Positions 1 to 7,479 of a DNA stretch of 35,063 nt are shown here, one piece after another (position 1 is the first letter of the stretch; each line of letters opens with the position of its first letter). A program made the translations under genes and the position numbers. The notes beneath the pieces were generated by a model that did not search any database, was not told the origin of the DNA, and saw only the letters and a program-made list of their open reading frames with translations. The stretch is from an uncultured beta proteobacterium (GTDB lineage: Bacteria > Pseudomonadota > Gammaproteobacteria > Burkholderiales > Burkholderiaceae_C), in NCBI GenBank assembly GCA_903822435.1, contig CAIJPE010000147.1, positions 1 to 35,063 on the forward strand, read 5' to 3'.

Positions 1-801
1 CCCTTGACGCGCACCGTGGCCGACACGGCCGTGGCGATGGGCGTGCTCAGCCGCCCGGATTGGCGCGACGCCGCCAGCCTGCCCCCGCAGGACGTCGACT
101 GGCTGGGGCTGCCGGCCACGCCCGAGGCAGCCCTGGCGCTGATGCGCGGCCTGCGCGTCGGGTTGCTGCTGGACGCGGGCTGGGGCCTGCCGCTGGACGC
201 CGAGATCGAAGCGGCCGTCCGCGCCGCCGCACGCCTGCTGGCCGGCCATGGCGCCCAGGTGCAAGCCTGGGCAGGCTTCACGACCCGGGAGATGGCCGAC
301 GGCATCGACCGCTTCTGGCGCCTGCGCGCCTGGCTCGAGATCACGACCCTGCCCGCGGAACGGCAGGCCTTGGTGCTGCCCTACATCCGGCAGTGGGCCG
401 AAGGGGGCGCCGGGCTGAGCGCCGCCCAGGCCTTCCAGGCTCACGGCCAGATGGCCGTGCTGCGCGACACCGCAGTCGCGGCCTGCCGCGGCGTGGATGT
501 CGTGATCTCGCCGGTGGCGCCGGTGTCGGCCTATGCCGCCGAGTGGGCCAGCCCCACCAACGACCCCGACCGGGCCATGGAGCACATCGCCTATACGCTG
601 CCCTACAACATGAGCGGGCAACCGGCCATCACCGTGCCCTGCGGCCACACCCAGTCGGGCCTGCCCATCGGCCTGCAGATCATCGGCCCGCGGCACGACG
701 ACCTGGGCGTGCTGCGCGTGGCCCGCGCCTGGGAACTGCTGCGCCCGGCGCTGCGGCCCTGGCCCCAGCCGCCACGCATGGCTCCATCGGCAGCCGGCTG
801 A
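1..801 (+). CDS. Amidase (amidase-signature family), C-terminal part, 5' end outside window
   Basis: The frame is open from the first base, so this is the 3' part of a gene that begins before the window; about 266 residues are visible. The first residues (PLTRTVADTA) match the segment that follows the catalytic Ser-cisSer-Lys region in amidase-signature enzymes. The C-terminal part has the family's conserved block (YNMSGQPAITVP, then GLPIGLQIIGP). These enzymes hydrolyse carboxamides to acid and ammonia. The catalytic lysine and serines lie upstream and cannot be checked, so the substrate is unknown and a GatA-like role is not implied. A TTG near base 4 is an internal codon, not a start. The next gene begins 78 bases downstream on the same strand. 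Confidence 0.88.
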   Translation, partial: PLTRTVADTAVAMGVLSRPDWRDAASLPPQDVDWLGLPATPEAALALMRGLRVGLLLDAGWGLPLDAEIEAAVRAAARLLAGHGAQVQAWAGFTTREMADGIDRFWRLRAWLEITTLPAERQALVLPYIRQWAEGGAGLSAAQAFQAHGQMAVLRDTAVAACRGVDVVISPVAPVSAYAAEWASPTNDPDRAMEHIAYTLPYNMSGQPAITVPCGHTQSGLPIGLQIIGPRHDDLGVLRVARAWELLRPALRPWPQPPRMAPSAAG

Positions 802-879
802 ACATCCGGATACACACCGTACCAGCACCGACCGGCCGGCGAACACGCCGGGTCATTCAGTCACGCTACATTCCGCAGC

Positions 880-2232
880 ATGTCGTTCCCGGACCTTCGC
901 GGCAACCCCGTCGGAAGCAACTCGCGCGCCGCGCACGAGGCGGCCGAGCGCGCCCTGGTCTGCATGGTCTCGTTCTACGACACGCCGCTGCCCGACCTGG
1001 ACGCCGCGATGGCCGCCGACCCGGGCTGGGCGCTGCCGCACATCATGAAGGCCGGGTTCCTGCTGGGGCTGACCGAGGCCTCGGTACTGGCCGAGGCCGA
1101 TGCCCACCTCTCGCATGCCCGCGCCCTGGCGCGCCAGGCCACCCCGCGCGAGAAGGCGCACCTGGAAGCCGTGCAGCGGCTGCTCGAAGGCCGCTGGCAC
1201 GCGGCATCGAAGATCTGGGACGGTCTGCTGCTGGAACACCCGCGGGACGGCCTGGCGCTGTGGTGGGCGCACCTGTGGGACTTCTACCGCGGCGACGCCG
1301 TGGGCCTTCGCCAGCGGCCGGCCCGCGTGCTGGCCGCCTGGGACGAGGCCGACCCCCTGTACCCGCACGTGCTGGCCCTGCACGCCTTCGGCCTGGAGGA
1401 ATGCAACCTGCACCCGCAGGCCGAAGAAGCCGGCTGGCGCGCACTCTCGCTGGACCTCCGCGTGCCCTGGGCCATCCACGCCGTGGCACACGTCATGGAG
1501 ATGCAGGGCCGCCACGAAGACGGCTCGGCGTGGTTGCGTCAGCACCAGGCGCAATGGGCCGAAGGCAACGGCTTTTCCGCGCACCTGTGGTGGCACAAGA
1601 GCCTGTTCCGCCTCGAAGCCATGGACCTGGTGGGCGTGCGGCGCCTGGTGGATGCGCATCTCTGCGGGGCTGCCCTGCAGATCACGCTGCAACGGCTGGA
1701 TGCAGCCTCGATGCTGTGGCGGCTGCACCTGTTGGGAGAGGACGTCGGCACGCACTGCACGGACCTGATTGCCGGCTGGGACCTGACCGAGGGCACGGCG
1801 GGCCATTACGCCTTCAACGACGTGCACGCGGTGATGGCCATGCTGGGTGCCGGCGACGTGCCGCGCGCCGAAGCCTGGGTGGCCCGCTGCGCCGAACGCG
1901 CCCTGGGCGCCGAGGACGCGCGGCGTGCCAACCACCAGATGGCGCGCGAGGTGGGCCTGCCGCTGATGCGCGGTCTGCTGGCCTTGGCGCGCGGCGACGC
2001 CGACAGCGCGGTCGACCTGATCTACCCGGTGCGCAGCCGGGCAGCCTGCTTCGGCGGCAGCCACGCCCAGCGCGACCTGATCGACCAGACTTTGCTGGCG
2101 GCTGCGGCGCGCGGCGGGCGCCGTGCCGTGGGCCGCGCCCTGATCAATGAACGCAACATGGCCAAGCCACTGACGCCGCTGGTGCGCCACTGGATGGAGC
2201 AGCTGGCCGCCCCGCAGACCTTGAGAGCCTAG
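880..2232 (+). CDS. Tetratricopeptide-repeat protein, TTC38-like
   Basis: This 450-residue protein has the helical-repeat character of the TTC38 family, known from animals and many bacteria but functionally uncharacterised. The clearest signature lies at roughly residues 165-220: LHAFGLEECN, then AIHAVAHVMEMQGR, and further on HLWWHKSLF. I see no signal peptide or membrane segment, so it is probably cytoplasmic. The ATG at 880 has no convincing ribosome-binding site, but residues just after it (SFPDLRGNPVG) look like a natural start. The DUF1992 gene follows after only about 11 bases and is probably co-transcribed. A protein-interaction scaffold role is inference from the repeats; no enzyme motif is visible. 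Confidence 0.82.
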   Translation: MSFPDLRGNPVGSNSRAAHEAAERALVCMVSFYDTPLPDLDAAMAADPGWALPHIMKAGFLLGLTEASVLAEADAHLSHARALARQATPREKAHLEAVQRLLEGRWHAASKIWDGLLLEHPRDGLALWWAHLWDFYRGDAVGLRQRPARVLAAWDEADPLYPHVLALHAFGLEECNLHPQAEEAGWRALSLDLRVPWAIHAVAHVMEMQGRHEDGSAWLRQHQAQWAEGNGFSAHLWWHKSLFRLEAMDLVGVRRLVDAHLCGAALQITLQRLDAASMLWRLHLLGEDVGTHCTDLIAGWDLTEGTAGHYAFNDVHAVMAMLGAGDVPRAEAWVARCAERALGAEDARRANHQMAREVGLPLMRGLLALARGDADSAVDLIYPVRSRAACFGGSHAQRDLIDQTLLAAAARGGRRAVGRALINERNMAKPLTPLVRHWMEQLAAPQTLRA

Positions 2233-2243
2233 AGGTGCCCGCG

Positions 2244-2606
2244 ATGAACGCCGAAGACAAGCGCGAACAAAGGCTGAAGCTGCTCGAGGACCACATCGGA
2301 CGCTCGCTGCAGGAAAGCCAGGCCAGCGGCGAGTTGCGCGCGGCGCCGAGCTACGGCAAGCCGCTGAACTTCAGGGACGGCTATGAAGAGACGCCGGTCG
2401 AGTTGCGCATGGGCTTCAAGATCCTCAAGGACGCCGGGGTGGTGCCACCGGAGGTCGAGCTGATGAAGCAGATCGAAGCCCTGCAGCAGGGCATCGACCG
2501 CGACCCCGAGGCAGCCCTGGTGCCGGCCCAGCGCCAGCGCATCAGCGAGTTGCGTCAGGCCCTGGCGCTGCGGCTGGAACGGCTGCGCATCACCGGGGCG
2601 CTCTGA
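2244..2606 (+). CDS. DUF1992 (DnaJC28-type conserved domain) protein
   Basis: A 120-residue basic, charged protein consisting almost only of a DUF1992 domain. Typical features are YGKPLNF, then ELRMGFKILKDAGVVPPEVEL followed by a helical coil to the end. The domain also occurs in eukaryotic DNAJC28, but no J domain is present here. Function is not established. A GTG at 2235 is in frame, but the ATG at 2244 is preferred because AGAGG at 2231-2235 sits 8 bases before it and overlaps the stop region of the upstream gene. That placement suggests translational coupling to the TTC38-like gene. No signal peptide or transmembrane segment is seen. Confidence 0.85.
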   Translation: MNAEDKREQRLKLLEDHIGRSLQESQASGELRAAPSYGKPLNFRDGYEETPVELRMGFKILKDAGVVPPEVELMKQIEALQQGIDRDPEAALVPAQRQRISELRQALALRLERLRITGAL

Positions 2607-2622
2607 CCCCGGCTGCTACCGG

Positions 2623-3273
2623 TCAGTAGATCGGCTGCGGCAGCTGTTCGGTGGCCACCGTGCGCTGCACCGCCGGCCGCTGCAGCATGCGCTGCAGCCA
2701 GGGCGCGATGTGGGCATGCTCGCGGGCAGCGCCGCTGGCAAAGCCGCGGGTCCAGCGGCACAGCATGAAGGCATAGGCATCGGCCGCGCTGTAGGTCTTG
2801 CCCAGCAGCCACGGGCTGCCGTGCCCGGCCAGTTGCGCGTCGCTCTGCATCAGGCATGCCGCCGCCTTGGCCTGCGCGTGGGCCTTGACCTGGGCAGCGC
2901 CCTCGGCGTTGCCGGCGTCCACCAGCCGATCGGGGTAGAAGTAATGGATCAGCGTGGCCTGCATCGTGTTGGTCATCCAGACCAGCCATTTGTAGAACTG
3001 TGCCCGCTCGGCCGTGCCCAGGGCCGGCGCCAGGGCCGCGGCGGGGTGCGTGTCGGCCAGGTGCAGGCAGATGGCGGCCGACTCGTACAGGACGAGGTCG
3101 CCGTCCTGCAGCACCGGGATCAGGCCATTGGGATTGAGCGCCAGGTAGGCAGCCGACTTGTGCGCATCGCGGGTGCGGTCGACCAGCTTCAGCTCGAAGG
3201 GCACGCCGATCTCGTTGAGCAGCACGTGCGGCGCGAGACTGGCGTTGCTGGGGTAGTAGTGCAGGGTGATCAT
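2623..3273 (-). CDS. Glutathione S-transferase family protein
   Basis: A 216-residue cytosolic GST: an N-terminal thioredoxin-like domain (residues 1-80, with the cis-Pro segment NGLIPVL and the glutathione-contacting YESAAI) and an all-helical C-terminal domain. GSTs conjugate or reduce electrophiles with glutathione; the substrate here is unknown. The ATG at 3273 is chosen because the following residues (MITLHYYPSN) form the first beta strand; a longer open frame upstream adds a low-complexity basic tail that looks spurious. Where beta-class GSTs carry the active-site cysteine (GACSLA), this protein has NASLA, so Ala11 replaces it and Ser12 follows. It is convergent with the DUF1992 gene and divergent from the mtfA-like gene. 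Confidence 0.9.
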   Translation of the reverse strand: MITLHYYPSNASLAPHVLLNEIGVPFELKLVDRTRDAHKSAAYLALNPNGLIPVLQDGDLVLYESAAICLHLADTHPAAALAPALGTAERAQFYKWLVWMTNTMQATLIHYFYPDRLVDAGNAEGAAQVKAHAQAKAAACLMQSDAQLAGHGSPWLLGKTYSAADAYAFMLCRWTRGFASGAAREHAHIAPWLQRMLQRPAVQRTVATEQLPQPIY

Positions 3274-3320
3274 GCGGGAATGATCGCATGGCGCCGGCAC
3301 AGTCCCCGGAGCCCGAAACC

Positions 3321-3340
3321 CTTGAAGACTGTGGCTTGAA
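3321..3340 (+). promoter_or_regulatory. Direct repeat CTTGAA x2 just before the mtfA-like gene
   Basis: CTTGAA occurs at 3321-3326 and again at 3335-3340, 14 bases apart, in the 67-base divergent gap between the GST and mtfA-like genes. The second copy abuts the ATG at 3341. A 14-base period is longer than one DNA turn, so operator status is weak. The repeat matters mainly because this gap is the obvious place for a promoter driving mtfA and perhaps the photolyase genes behind it. No clear -10 box was found. Confidence 0.2.
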
Positions 3341-4213
3341 ATGCCGAGCCCGCGGGCCCAGATTCGCGGGGTGACCTTCACCGCATCGCTCCTCTGGCTG
3401 CCGCTGTTCTTCGGCGCGCTGGCGGCCAGCGTGGCCGGCTGGTTGTGGGGCCCGGCGTCGCTGGCCGCCTGGCGCCGCGCCCGGGTGCAGCGACGGCCGT
3501 TCCCGGCGGCCTGGCGCGACATCCTGCGGCGGCGCATGCCGCTCTACGCGCGGCTGCCCCCCGACCTGCAACTGCAGTTGAAGAAGCACGTGCAGGTGCT
3601 GGTGGCCGAAAAGCCTTTCGTGGGCTGCGCGGGTCTGGCGGTGACCGACGAGATGCGCGTGCTGGTGGCCGCACAGGCCGCCTTGCTGCTGCTGAACCGC
3701 CGCGCGGGATACTTTCCCGGTTTGCGGCAGGTGCTGCTGTATCCGGGTGCCTTCCGGGTCGAGCGCAGCGAAGACGATGCGGCCGGCCTGCAGCACGCCA
3801 CCCGCCGCGTGCTGTCGGGGGAATCCTGGCAGCAGGGCCAGGTGCTGCTGAGCTGGGAAGACGTGCTGGCCGGCGCGGCCGATCCTCAGGATGGGCACAA
3901 CGTGGTCATCCACGAGTTCGCCCACCAGCTCGACCAGGAACGTGGACGGGCGAACGGGGCCCCATGGCTGGGCCGGCGCGAAGCCTACGGCCCGTGGGCA
4001 GCCGTGCTCGGGGCCGAATACGCGGCCCTGCGCGAACGCCTTGCGCGGGGTGAAGGTGGCCTGATCGACCCCTATGGCGCGACCGAACCGGCCGAATTCT
4101 TCGCCGTGGTGAGCGAGCACTTCTTCGAGCAGCCGGCGGCACTGGCCGCGGCACATCCCGCGCTGTTCGGGCAGCTGGCCGAGTACTACCGGACCGATCC
4201 GCGGCACTGGTGA
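3341..4213 (+). CDS. mtfA: Zinc-dependent peptidase of the MtfA (M90) family
   Basis: A 290-residue protein with the M90 peptidase layout. The zinc motif HEFAH lies at residues 191-195, and the downstream TEPAEFF segment supplies the likely third ligand before SEHFFEQP. In Escherichia coli, MtfA binds the glucose repressor Mlc and has aminopeptidase activity. Whether an Mlc partner exists here is unknown, and the name rests on family similarity. A hydrophobic stretch near residues 13-37 (ASLLWLPLFF onward) suggests one N-terminal membrane anchor, which is common in betaproteobacterial members. ATG 3341 is used; GTG 3371 is a possible alternative that starts right before the hydrophobic segment. 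It ends 64 bases before the photolyase cluster on the same strand. Confidence 0.88.
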   Translation: MPSPRAQIRGVTFTASLLWLPLFFGALAASVAGWLWGPASLAAWRRARVQRRPFPAAWRDILRRRMPLYARLPPDLQLQLKKHVQVLVAEKPFVGCAGLAVTDEMRVLVAAQAALLLLNRRAGYFPGLRQVLLYPGAFRVERSEDDAAGLQHATRRVLSGESWQQGQVLLSWEDVLAGAADPQDGHNVVIHEFAHQLDQERGRANGAPWLGRREAYGPWAAVLGAEYAALRERLARGEGGLIDPYGATEPAEFFAVVSEHFFEQPAALAAAHPALFGQLAEYYRTDPRHW

Positions 4214-4277
4214 GCCCACGGCATCCCCAATGGCCCGGCCCGAGCGAGGTCTGGGGGTGCGGGCCAGAATCGCCGCC

Positions 4278-5780
4278 ATGCCTTCAGCCCTGGTCTGGTT
4301 CAAGCGCGACCTGCGCCTGCGGGACCATGCGCCCCTGGCCGCCGCCCAGGCCTTCGAAGCCGCGGGCGCGGTCTTCATCATCGAGCCCGAGTGGCTGGCC
4401 AGCCCCGAATTCGACGGCAGCCACCTGGACTTCACCCTGCAGTGCCTGGCCGAGCTGCGCGCGGGCCTGGCCGCCCGCGGCCTGCCGCTGTGGGTGCGCC
4501 ACGGGCCGGCCCTGGCGGTTCTGGCCCATCTGCGGCAGGCGCATGGCTTCGACCACCTGCTGAGCCACGAAGAGACCGGCCCGGGCTGGACCTACGCCCG
4601 TGACCGCGCGGTGGGTGCGTGGTGCCGCGCGAACGGCGTGCGCTGGCAGGAGTGGCCGCAGTCCGGCGTGGTGCGGCCCCTGGCCACGCGCCGGGGCTGG
4701 GCCGGCCAGTGGGCGCAGCGCATGAACCAACCCACCGCGGCACAGCCCACGGGCTTCCGACGCTTCGCCGGCGCCACCCTGGAGCTGACCGATCTGCCCA
4801 CGATGGCCAGCCTCGGCGTGCCGCCGCACGGCAAGACCCTGCAGGCTGCCGGCGAAGCCGCGGCGTCGGGCTTGCTGAGCGACTTCCTGGACGGCCGGGG
4901 CCGCGACTACCGGCGCGCCTTGTCCAGCCCGCTCACGGCCGAGGCGGGCTGCAGCCGGCTGAGCCCGCACCTGGCCTTCGGCACCCTGTCCATGCGCGCG
5001 GTGCACCAGGCCACCGAGGTCGCCATCGCCCAGACGCCCGACCGAACCCTGGCCCACGCGCTGCGCGGCTTTGCCGGGCGGCTGCGCTGGCACTGCCACT
5101 TCATGCAGAAGCTCGAGGACGAGCCGGCCATCGAGCACCGCAACTTCGCCAGGGCCTACGACGGCCTGCGCGCGGGCGACGACGGCGCCGCACCAGCCGG
5201 CCCCGGGGAGCGGGAACGGCTGGACGCCTGGTGCAACGGCCGCACGGGCTACCCGATGGTCGACGCCTGCATGCGCAGCCTGCGGGCCACGGGCTGGCTG
5301 AACTTCCGCATGCGGGCCATGCTGGTGAGCTTTGCGGCCTATCACCTGTGGCTGCACTGGCGCGAACCGGGGCTGCACCTGGCGCGGCAGTTCCTCGACT
5401 TCGAAGCCGGCATCCACTGGAGCCAGATGCAGATGCAAAGCGGCACCACCGGCATCAACACACTGCGGATCTACAGCCCCGCCAAGCAAGCCCGCGAACA
5501 CGACCCCGAAGGCACCTTCGTGCGCCGCTGGCTGCCCGAGGTCGGCACACCCGCCTACCCGCCCCCCATCGTCGATGAACGCGCGGCCCTGGCGGCCGCC
5601 AAGGAGCGCCTCTATGCCGTGCGCGGCAGCGCCGCAGCGCGGGCCGAGGCCGACACCGTGCAAGAGCGCCACGGCTCGCGCAAGAGCGGACTGCCACCGT
5701 CGGGCATGAAGCGCGCGGCCGCCGGCCGGCCGCGCGGGGCCGCGCACGACCCCGCGCCGCAACAGGGCGAGCTGTTCTGA
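4278..5780 (+). CDS. Photolyase/cryptochrome-family flavoprotein with a non-canonical FAD-proximal motif
   Basis: A 500-residue protein with the full bilobal layout: N-terminal antenna domain (starts ALVWFKRDLRLRDHAPL) and C-terminal FAD domain (LSPHLAFGTLS near 228, WHCHFMQKLEDEP near 271, GYPMVDACMRSL near 324, TGWLNFRMRAM near 338). Canonical CPD photolyases continue with DGDLAxNxxxWQW. Here the aligned block (374-390) reads DFEAGIHWSQMQMQSG, so His380 stands where E. coli PhrB has Asn378, and Met384/Met386 where it has Trp382/Trp384. The block looks orderly and is followed by TGINTLRIYSP, typical of a poorly characterised bacterial subgroup. The ATG at 4278 is chosen because the Rossmann-like strand begins at once. 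A low-complexity basic tail ends the protein. Its stop overlaps the next start by one base. Repair versus signalling is open. Confidence 0.93.
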   Translation: MPSALVWFKRDLRLRDHAPLAAAQAFEAAGAVFIIEPEWLASPEFDGSHLDFTLQCLAELRAGLAARGLPLWVRHGPALAVLAHLRQAHGFDHLLSHEETGPGWTYARDRAVGAWCRANGVRWQEWPQSGVVRPLATRRGWAGQWAQRMNQPTAAQPTGFRRFAGATLELTDLPTMASLGVPPHGKTLQAAGEAAASGLLSDFLDGRGRDYRRALSSPLTAEAGCSRLSPHLAFGTLSMRAVHQATEVAIAQTPDRTLAHALRGFAGRLRWHCHFMQKLEDEPAIEHRNFARAYDGLRAGDDGAAPAGPGERERLDAWCNGRTGYPMVDACMRSLRATGWLNFRMRAMLVSFAAYHLWLHWREPGLHLARQFLDFEAGIHWSQMQMQSGTTGINTLRIYSPAKQAREHDPEGTFVRRWLPEVGTPAYPPPIVDERAALAAAKERLYAVRGSAAARAEADTVQERHGSRKSGLPPSGMKRAAAGRPRGAAHDPAPQQGELF

Positions 5781-5947
5781 TGCCTGGCTTCAAGGGCAAC
5801 AAGGACAGCCTGCCCAGCAAGCCTTGCCTGGCCTGCGGCCGGCCCATGAGCTGGCGCAAGGCCTGGGCCCGCAACTGGGAATCGGTGCGCTATTGCTCCG
5901 AGGCCTGCCGCCGCAAGAAGCACAAGGGTCAAGGCACGCATGAATGA
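5780..5947 (+). CDS. DUF2256 zinc-ribbon-like microprotein
   Basis: A 55-residue basic protein. Two cysteine pairs (CLAC near residues 16-19 and CSEAC near 39-43) and the core WRKAWARNW match DUF2256, whose members typically have CxxC, an RKKWAR-like helix and CxxxCR. A zinc-binding treble-clef or ribbon is likely from the cysteine spacing (inference). DUF2256 genes are frequently found beside photolyase/cryptochrome genes. Here the start shares one base with the preceding photolyase stop (TGATG at 5778-5782) and the end overlaps the next photolyase start by 8 bases, so it is tightly coupled to both. Function is unknown; a nucleic-acid-binding or chaperone-like partner is a guess. Confidence 0.9.
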   Translation: MPGFKGNKDSLPSKPCLACGRPMSWRKAWARNWESVRYCSEACRRKKHKGQGTHE

Positions 5948-7475
5948 TGTCCGGCATCTGGTGGTGGTGCTGGGCGACCAGCTCGACCTGGACTCGGCCG
6001 TCTGGGACGGGTTCGACCCCGCACAGGACGCGGTGTGGATGTGTGAAGCGCGCGAGGAAGCCACGCACGTGCCTTCCAGCCTGCAGCGCATCGCGGTGTT
6101 TCTGTCGGGCATGCGGCATTTCGCGCAGGCGCTGCGCGAGCGGGGCCTCTCGGTCGAGTACCTGGCGCGCCACGAAGGCTCGCTGGCCCAGGCGCTGGGC
6201 GCTCGGTTGAGGGCCCGGGCCCCGCGTGCGGTGCGGATATCCGAGCCGGGTGAATGGCGGGTGCTGGACGGGCTGCAGGCCGCGGCCTCGGATGCGGGCG
6301 TGGCGCTGGAGGTGCTTGAAGACCGCCACTTCCTGTGCAGCCGCGATGAATTCGGTGCCCACGTGAAAGGCCGCAAGGCCTGGCGCATGGAGTACTTCTA
6401 CCGCGAGATGCGCCGCCGCCACGGCGTGTTGATGGAAGGCGCCCAGCCGGCCGGCGGCCAATGGAACTACGACGCCGAGAACCGTCAGGGCTTCGGTCCG
6501 CAGGGGCCGGGCTTCGTGCCGCCGCCGACGCGATTCACGCCCGACGCCATCACCGAAGAGGTCCTGCGCGAAGTGCGTGAACGATTTGCCGGGCATCCGG
6601 GCGAGCTGGCCGAATTCGGATGGCCGGTGCAGCGCAGCCAGGCGCTGCAGGTCCTGCGTGAATTCATCGACGAGCGTTTGCCGCACTTCGGCCGTTGGCA
6701 AGATGCCCTGTGGGAAGGCCAGCCCTGGCTCTATCACTCGCACCTCTCGGTGGCCCTGAACCTGAAATGGCTCCATCCGCGCGAGGTGATTGCGGCTGCG
6801 GAAGAGGCCTGGCGGCAAGGCAGGGCGCCGCTGGCCGCGGCCGAGGGCTTCATCCGGCAGATCCTGGGCTGGCGCGAGTATGTTCGCGGCGTGTACTGGC
6901 AGCGCATGCCCGGCTATGCCGCGCTGAATGCCCTGGATGCGCGGGAAGACCTGCCGGCCTGGTACTGGACCGGGGACGTTCCCATGGCCTGCCTGCGCGA
7001 CGCCATCGGCCAGACCCTGCGCCTTGGCTATGCCCACCATATCCAGCGCCTCATGGTCACGGGCCTGTACGCGTTGTTGCACGGGGTGCAGCCTCGCCAG
7101 GTACACGCCTGGTACCTCAGCGTGTACGTGGATGCGGTGGAATGGGTGGAACTGCCCAATACGCTGGGCATGAGCCAATACGCCGACGACGGCCTGATGG
7201 CCAGCAAACCCTACGCGGCCACGGGCAAGTACATAGAGCGCATGAGCGACCATTGCCGCGGCTGCCGTTTCGATCCGGCCCTGCGCACCGGGCCGAAGGC
7301 CTGCCCGTACACCACCCTGTACTGGGACTTCCTGCTGCGCCATGCCGAGCGCTTTGCAGGGCACCCGCGCATGGCGCTGCAGATCCGCAATGCGGACCGC
7401 CTGGACAGGAATGAGCGTGCAGCGGTGGTGCGGCGCGCCGGGGCCGTGCGGCAAGGCCGCTGGGACGAAGGCTAG
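5940..7475 (+). CDS. Iron-sulfur photolyase/cryptochrome (PhrB/CryB, FeS-BCP class; possible (6-4) photolyase)
   Basis: A 511-residue member of the prokaryotic FeS-BCP class, whose characterised member, Agrobacterium PhrB, repairs (6-4) photoproducts and carries FAD, a lumazine and a 4Fe-4S cluster. The four expected ligands are present: Cys351, Cys439, Cys442 and Cys455, in the contexts PMACLRD, DHCRGCRF and PKACPYTT. The catalytic His-His-x-x-Arg is at 366-370 (HHIQR). The start VRHLVVVLGDQLD is the standard beginning of this class. Other conserved blocks are MEYFYREMR near 150, GWREYVRGVYW near 310 and NTLGMSQYADDG near 407. It overlaps the DUF2256 gene by 8 bases and is followed 4 bases later by a third photolyase. 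(6-4) specificity is inferred from class. Confidence 0.93.
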   Translation: MNDVRHLVVVLGDQLDLDSAVWDGFDPAQDAVWMCEAREEATHVPSSLQRIAVFLSGMRHFAQALRERGLSVEYLARHEGSLAQALGARLRARAPRAVRISEPGEWRVLDGLQAAASDAGVALEVLEDRHFLCSRDEFGAHVKGRKAWRMEYFYREMRRRHGVLMEGAQPAGGQWNYDAENRQGFGPQGPGFVPPPTRFTPDAITEEVLREVRERFAGHPGELAEFGWPVQRSQALQVLREFIDERLPHFGRWQDALWEGQPWLYHSHLSVALNLKWLHPREVIAAAEEAWRQGRAPLAAAEGFIRQILGWREYVRGVYWQRMPGYAALNALDAREDLPAWYWTGDVPMACLRDAIGQTLRLGYAHHIQRLMVTGLYALLHGVQPRQVHAWYLSVYVDAVEWVELPNTLGMSQYADDGLMASKPYAATGKYIERMSDHCRGCRFDPALRTGPKACPYTTLYWDFLLRHAERFAGHPRMALQIRNADRLDRNERAAVVRRAGAVRQGRWDEG

Positions 7476-7479
7476 CCCC

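Noticed and set aside
60..2150. A 696-residue open frame on the + strand
   Set aside because: It runs out of frame through the amidase and the TTC38-like gene, with an Arg/Gly/Ala/Pro-rich translation typical of GC-rich shadow frames.
853..2190. A 445-residue open frame antisense to the TTC38-like gene
   Set aside because: Its translation is His/Gln/Val-rich without any recognisable motif, and the sense gene has clear family blocks.
7342..7479. N-terminal extension of the NewPHL-type gene
   Set aside because: The stretch lies inside the upstream photolyase gene and has no antenna-domain features; ATG 7480 gives the family-typical start.
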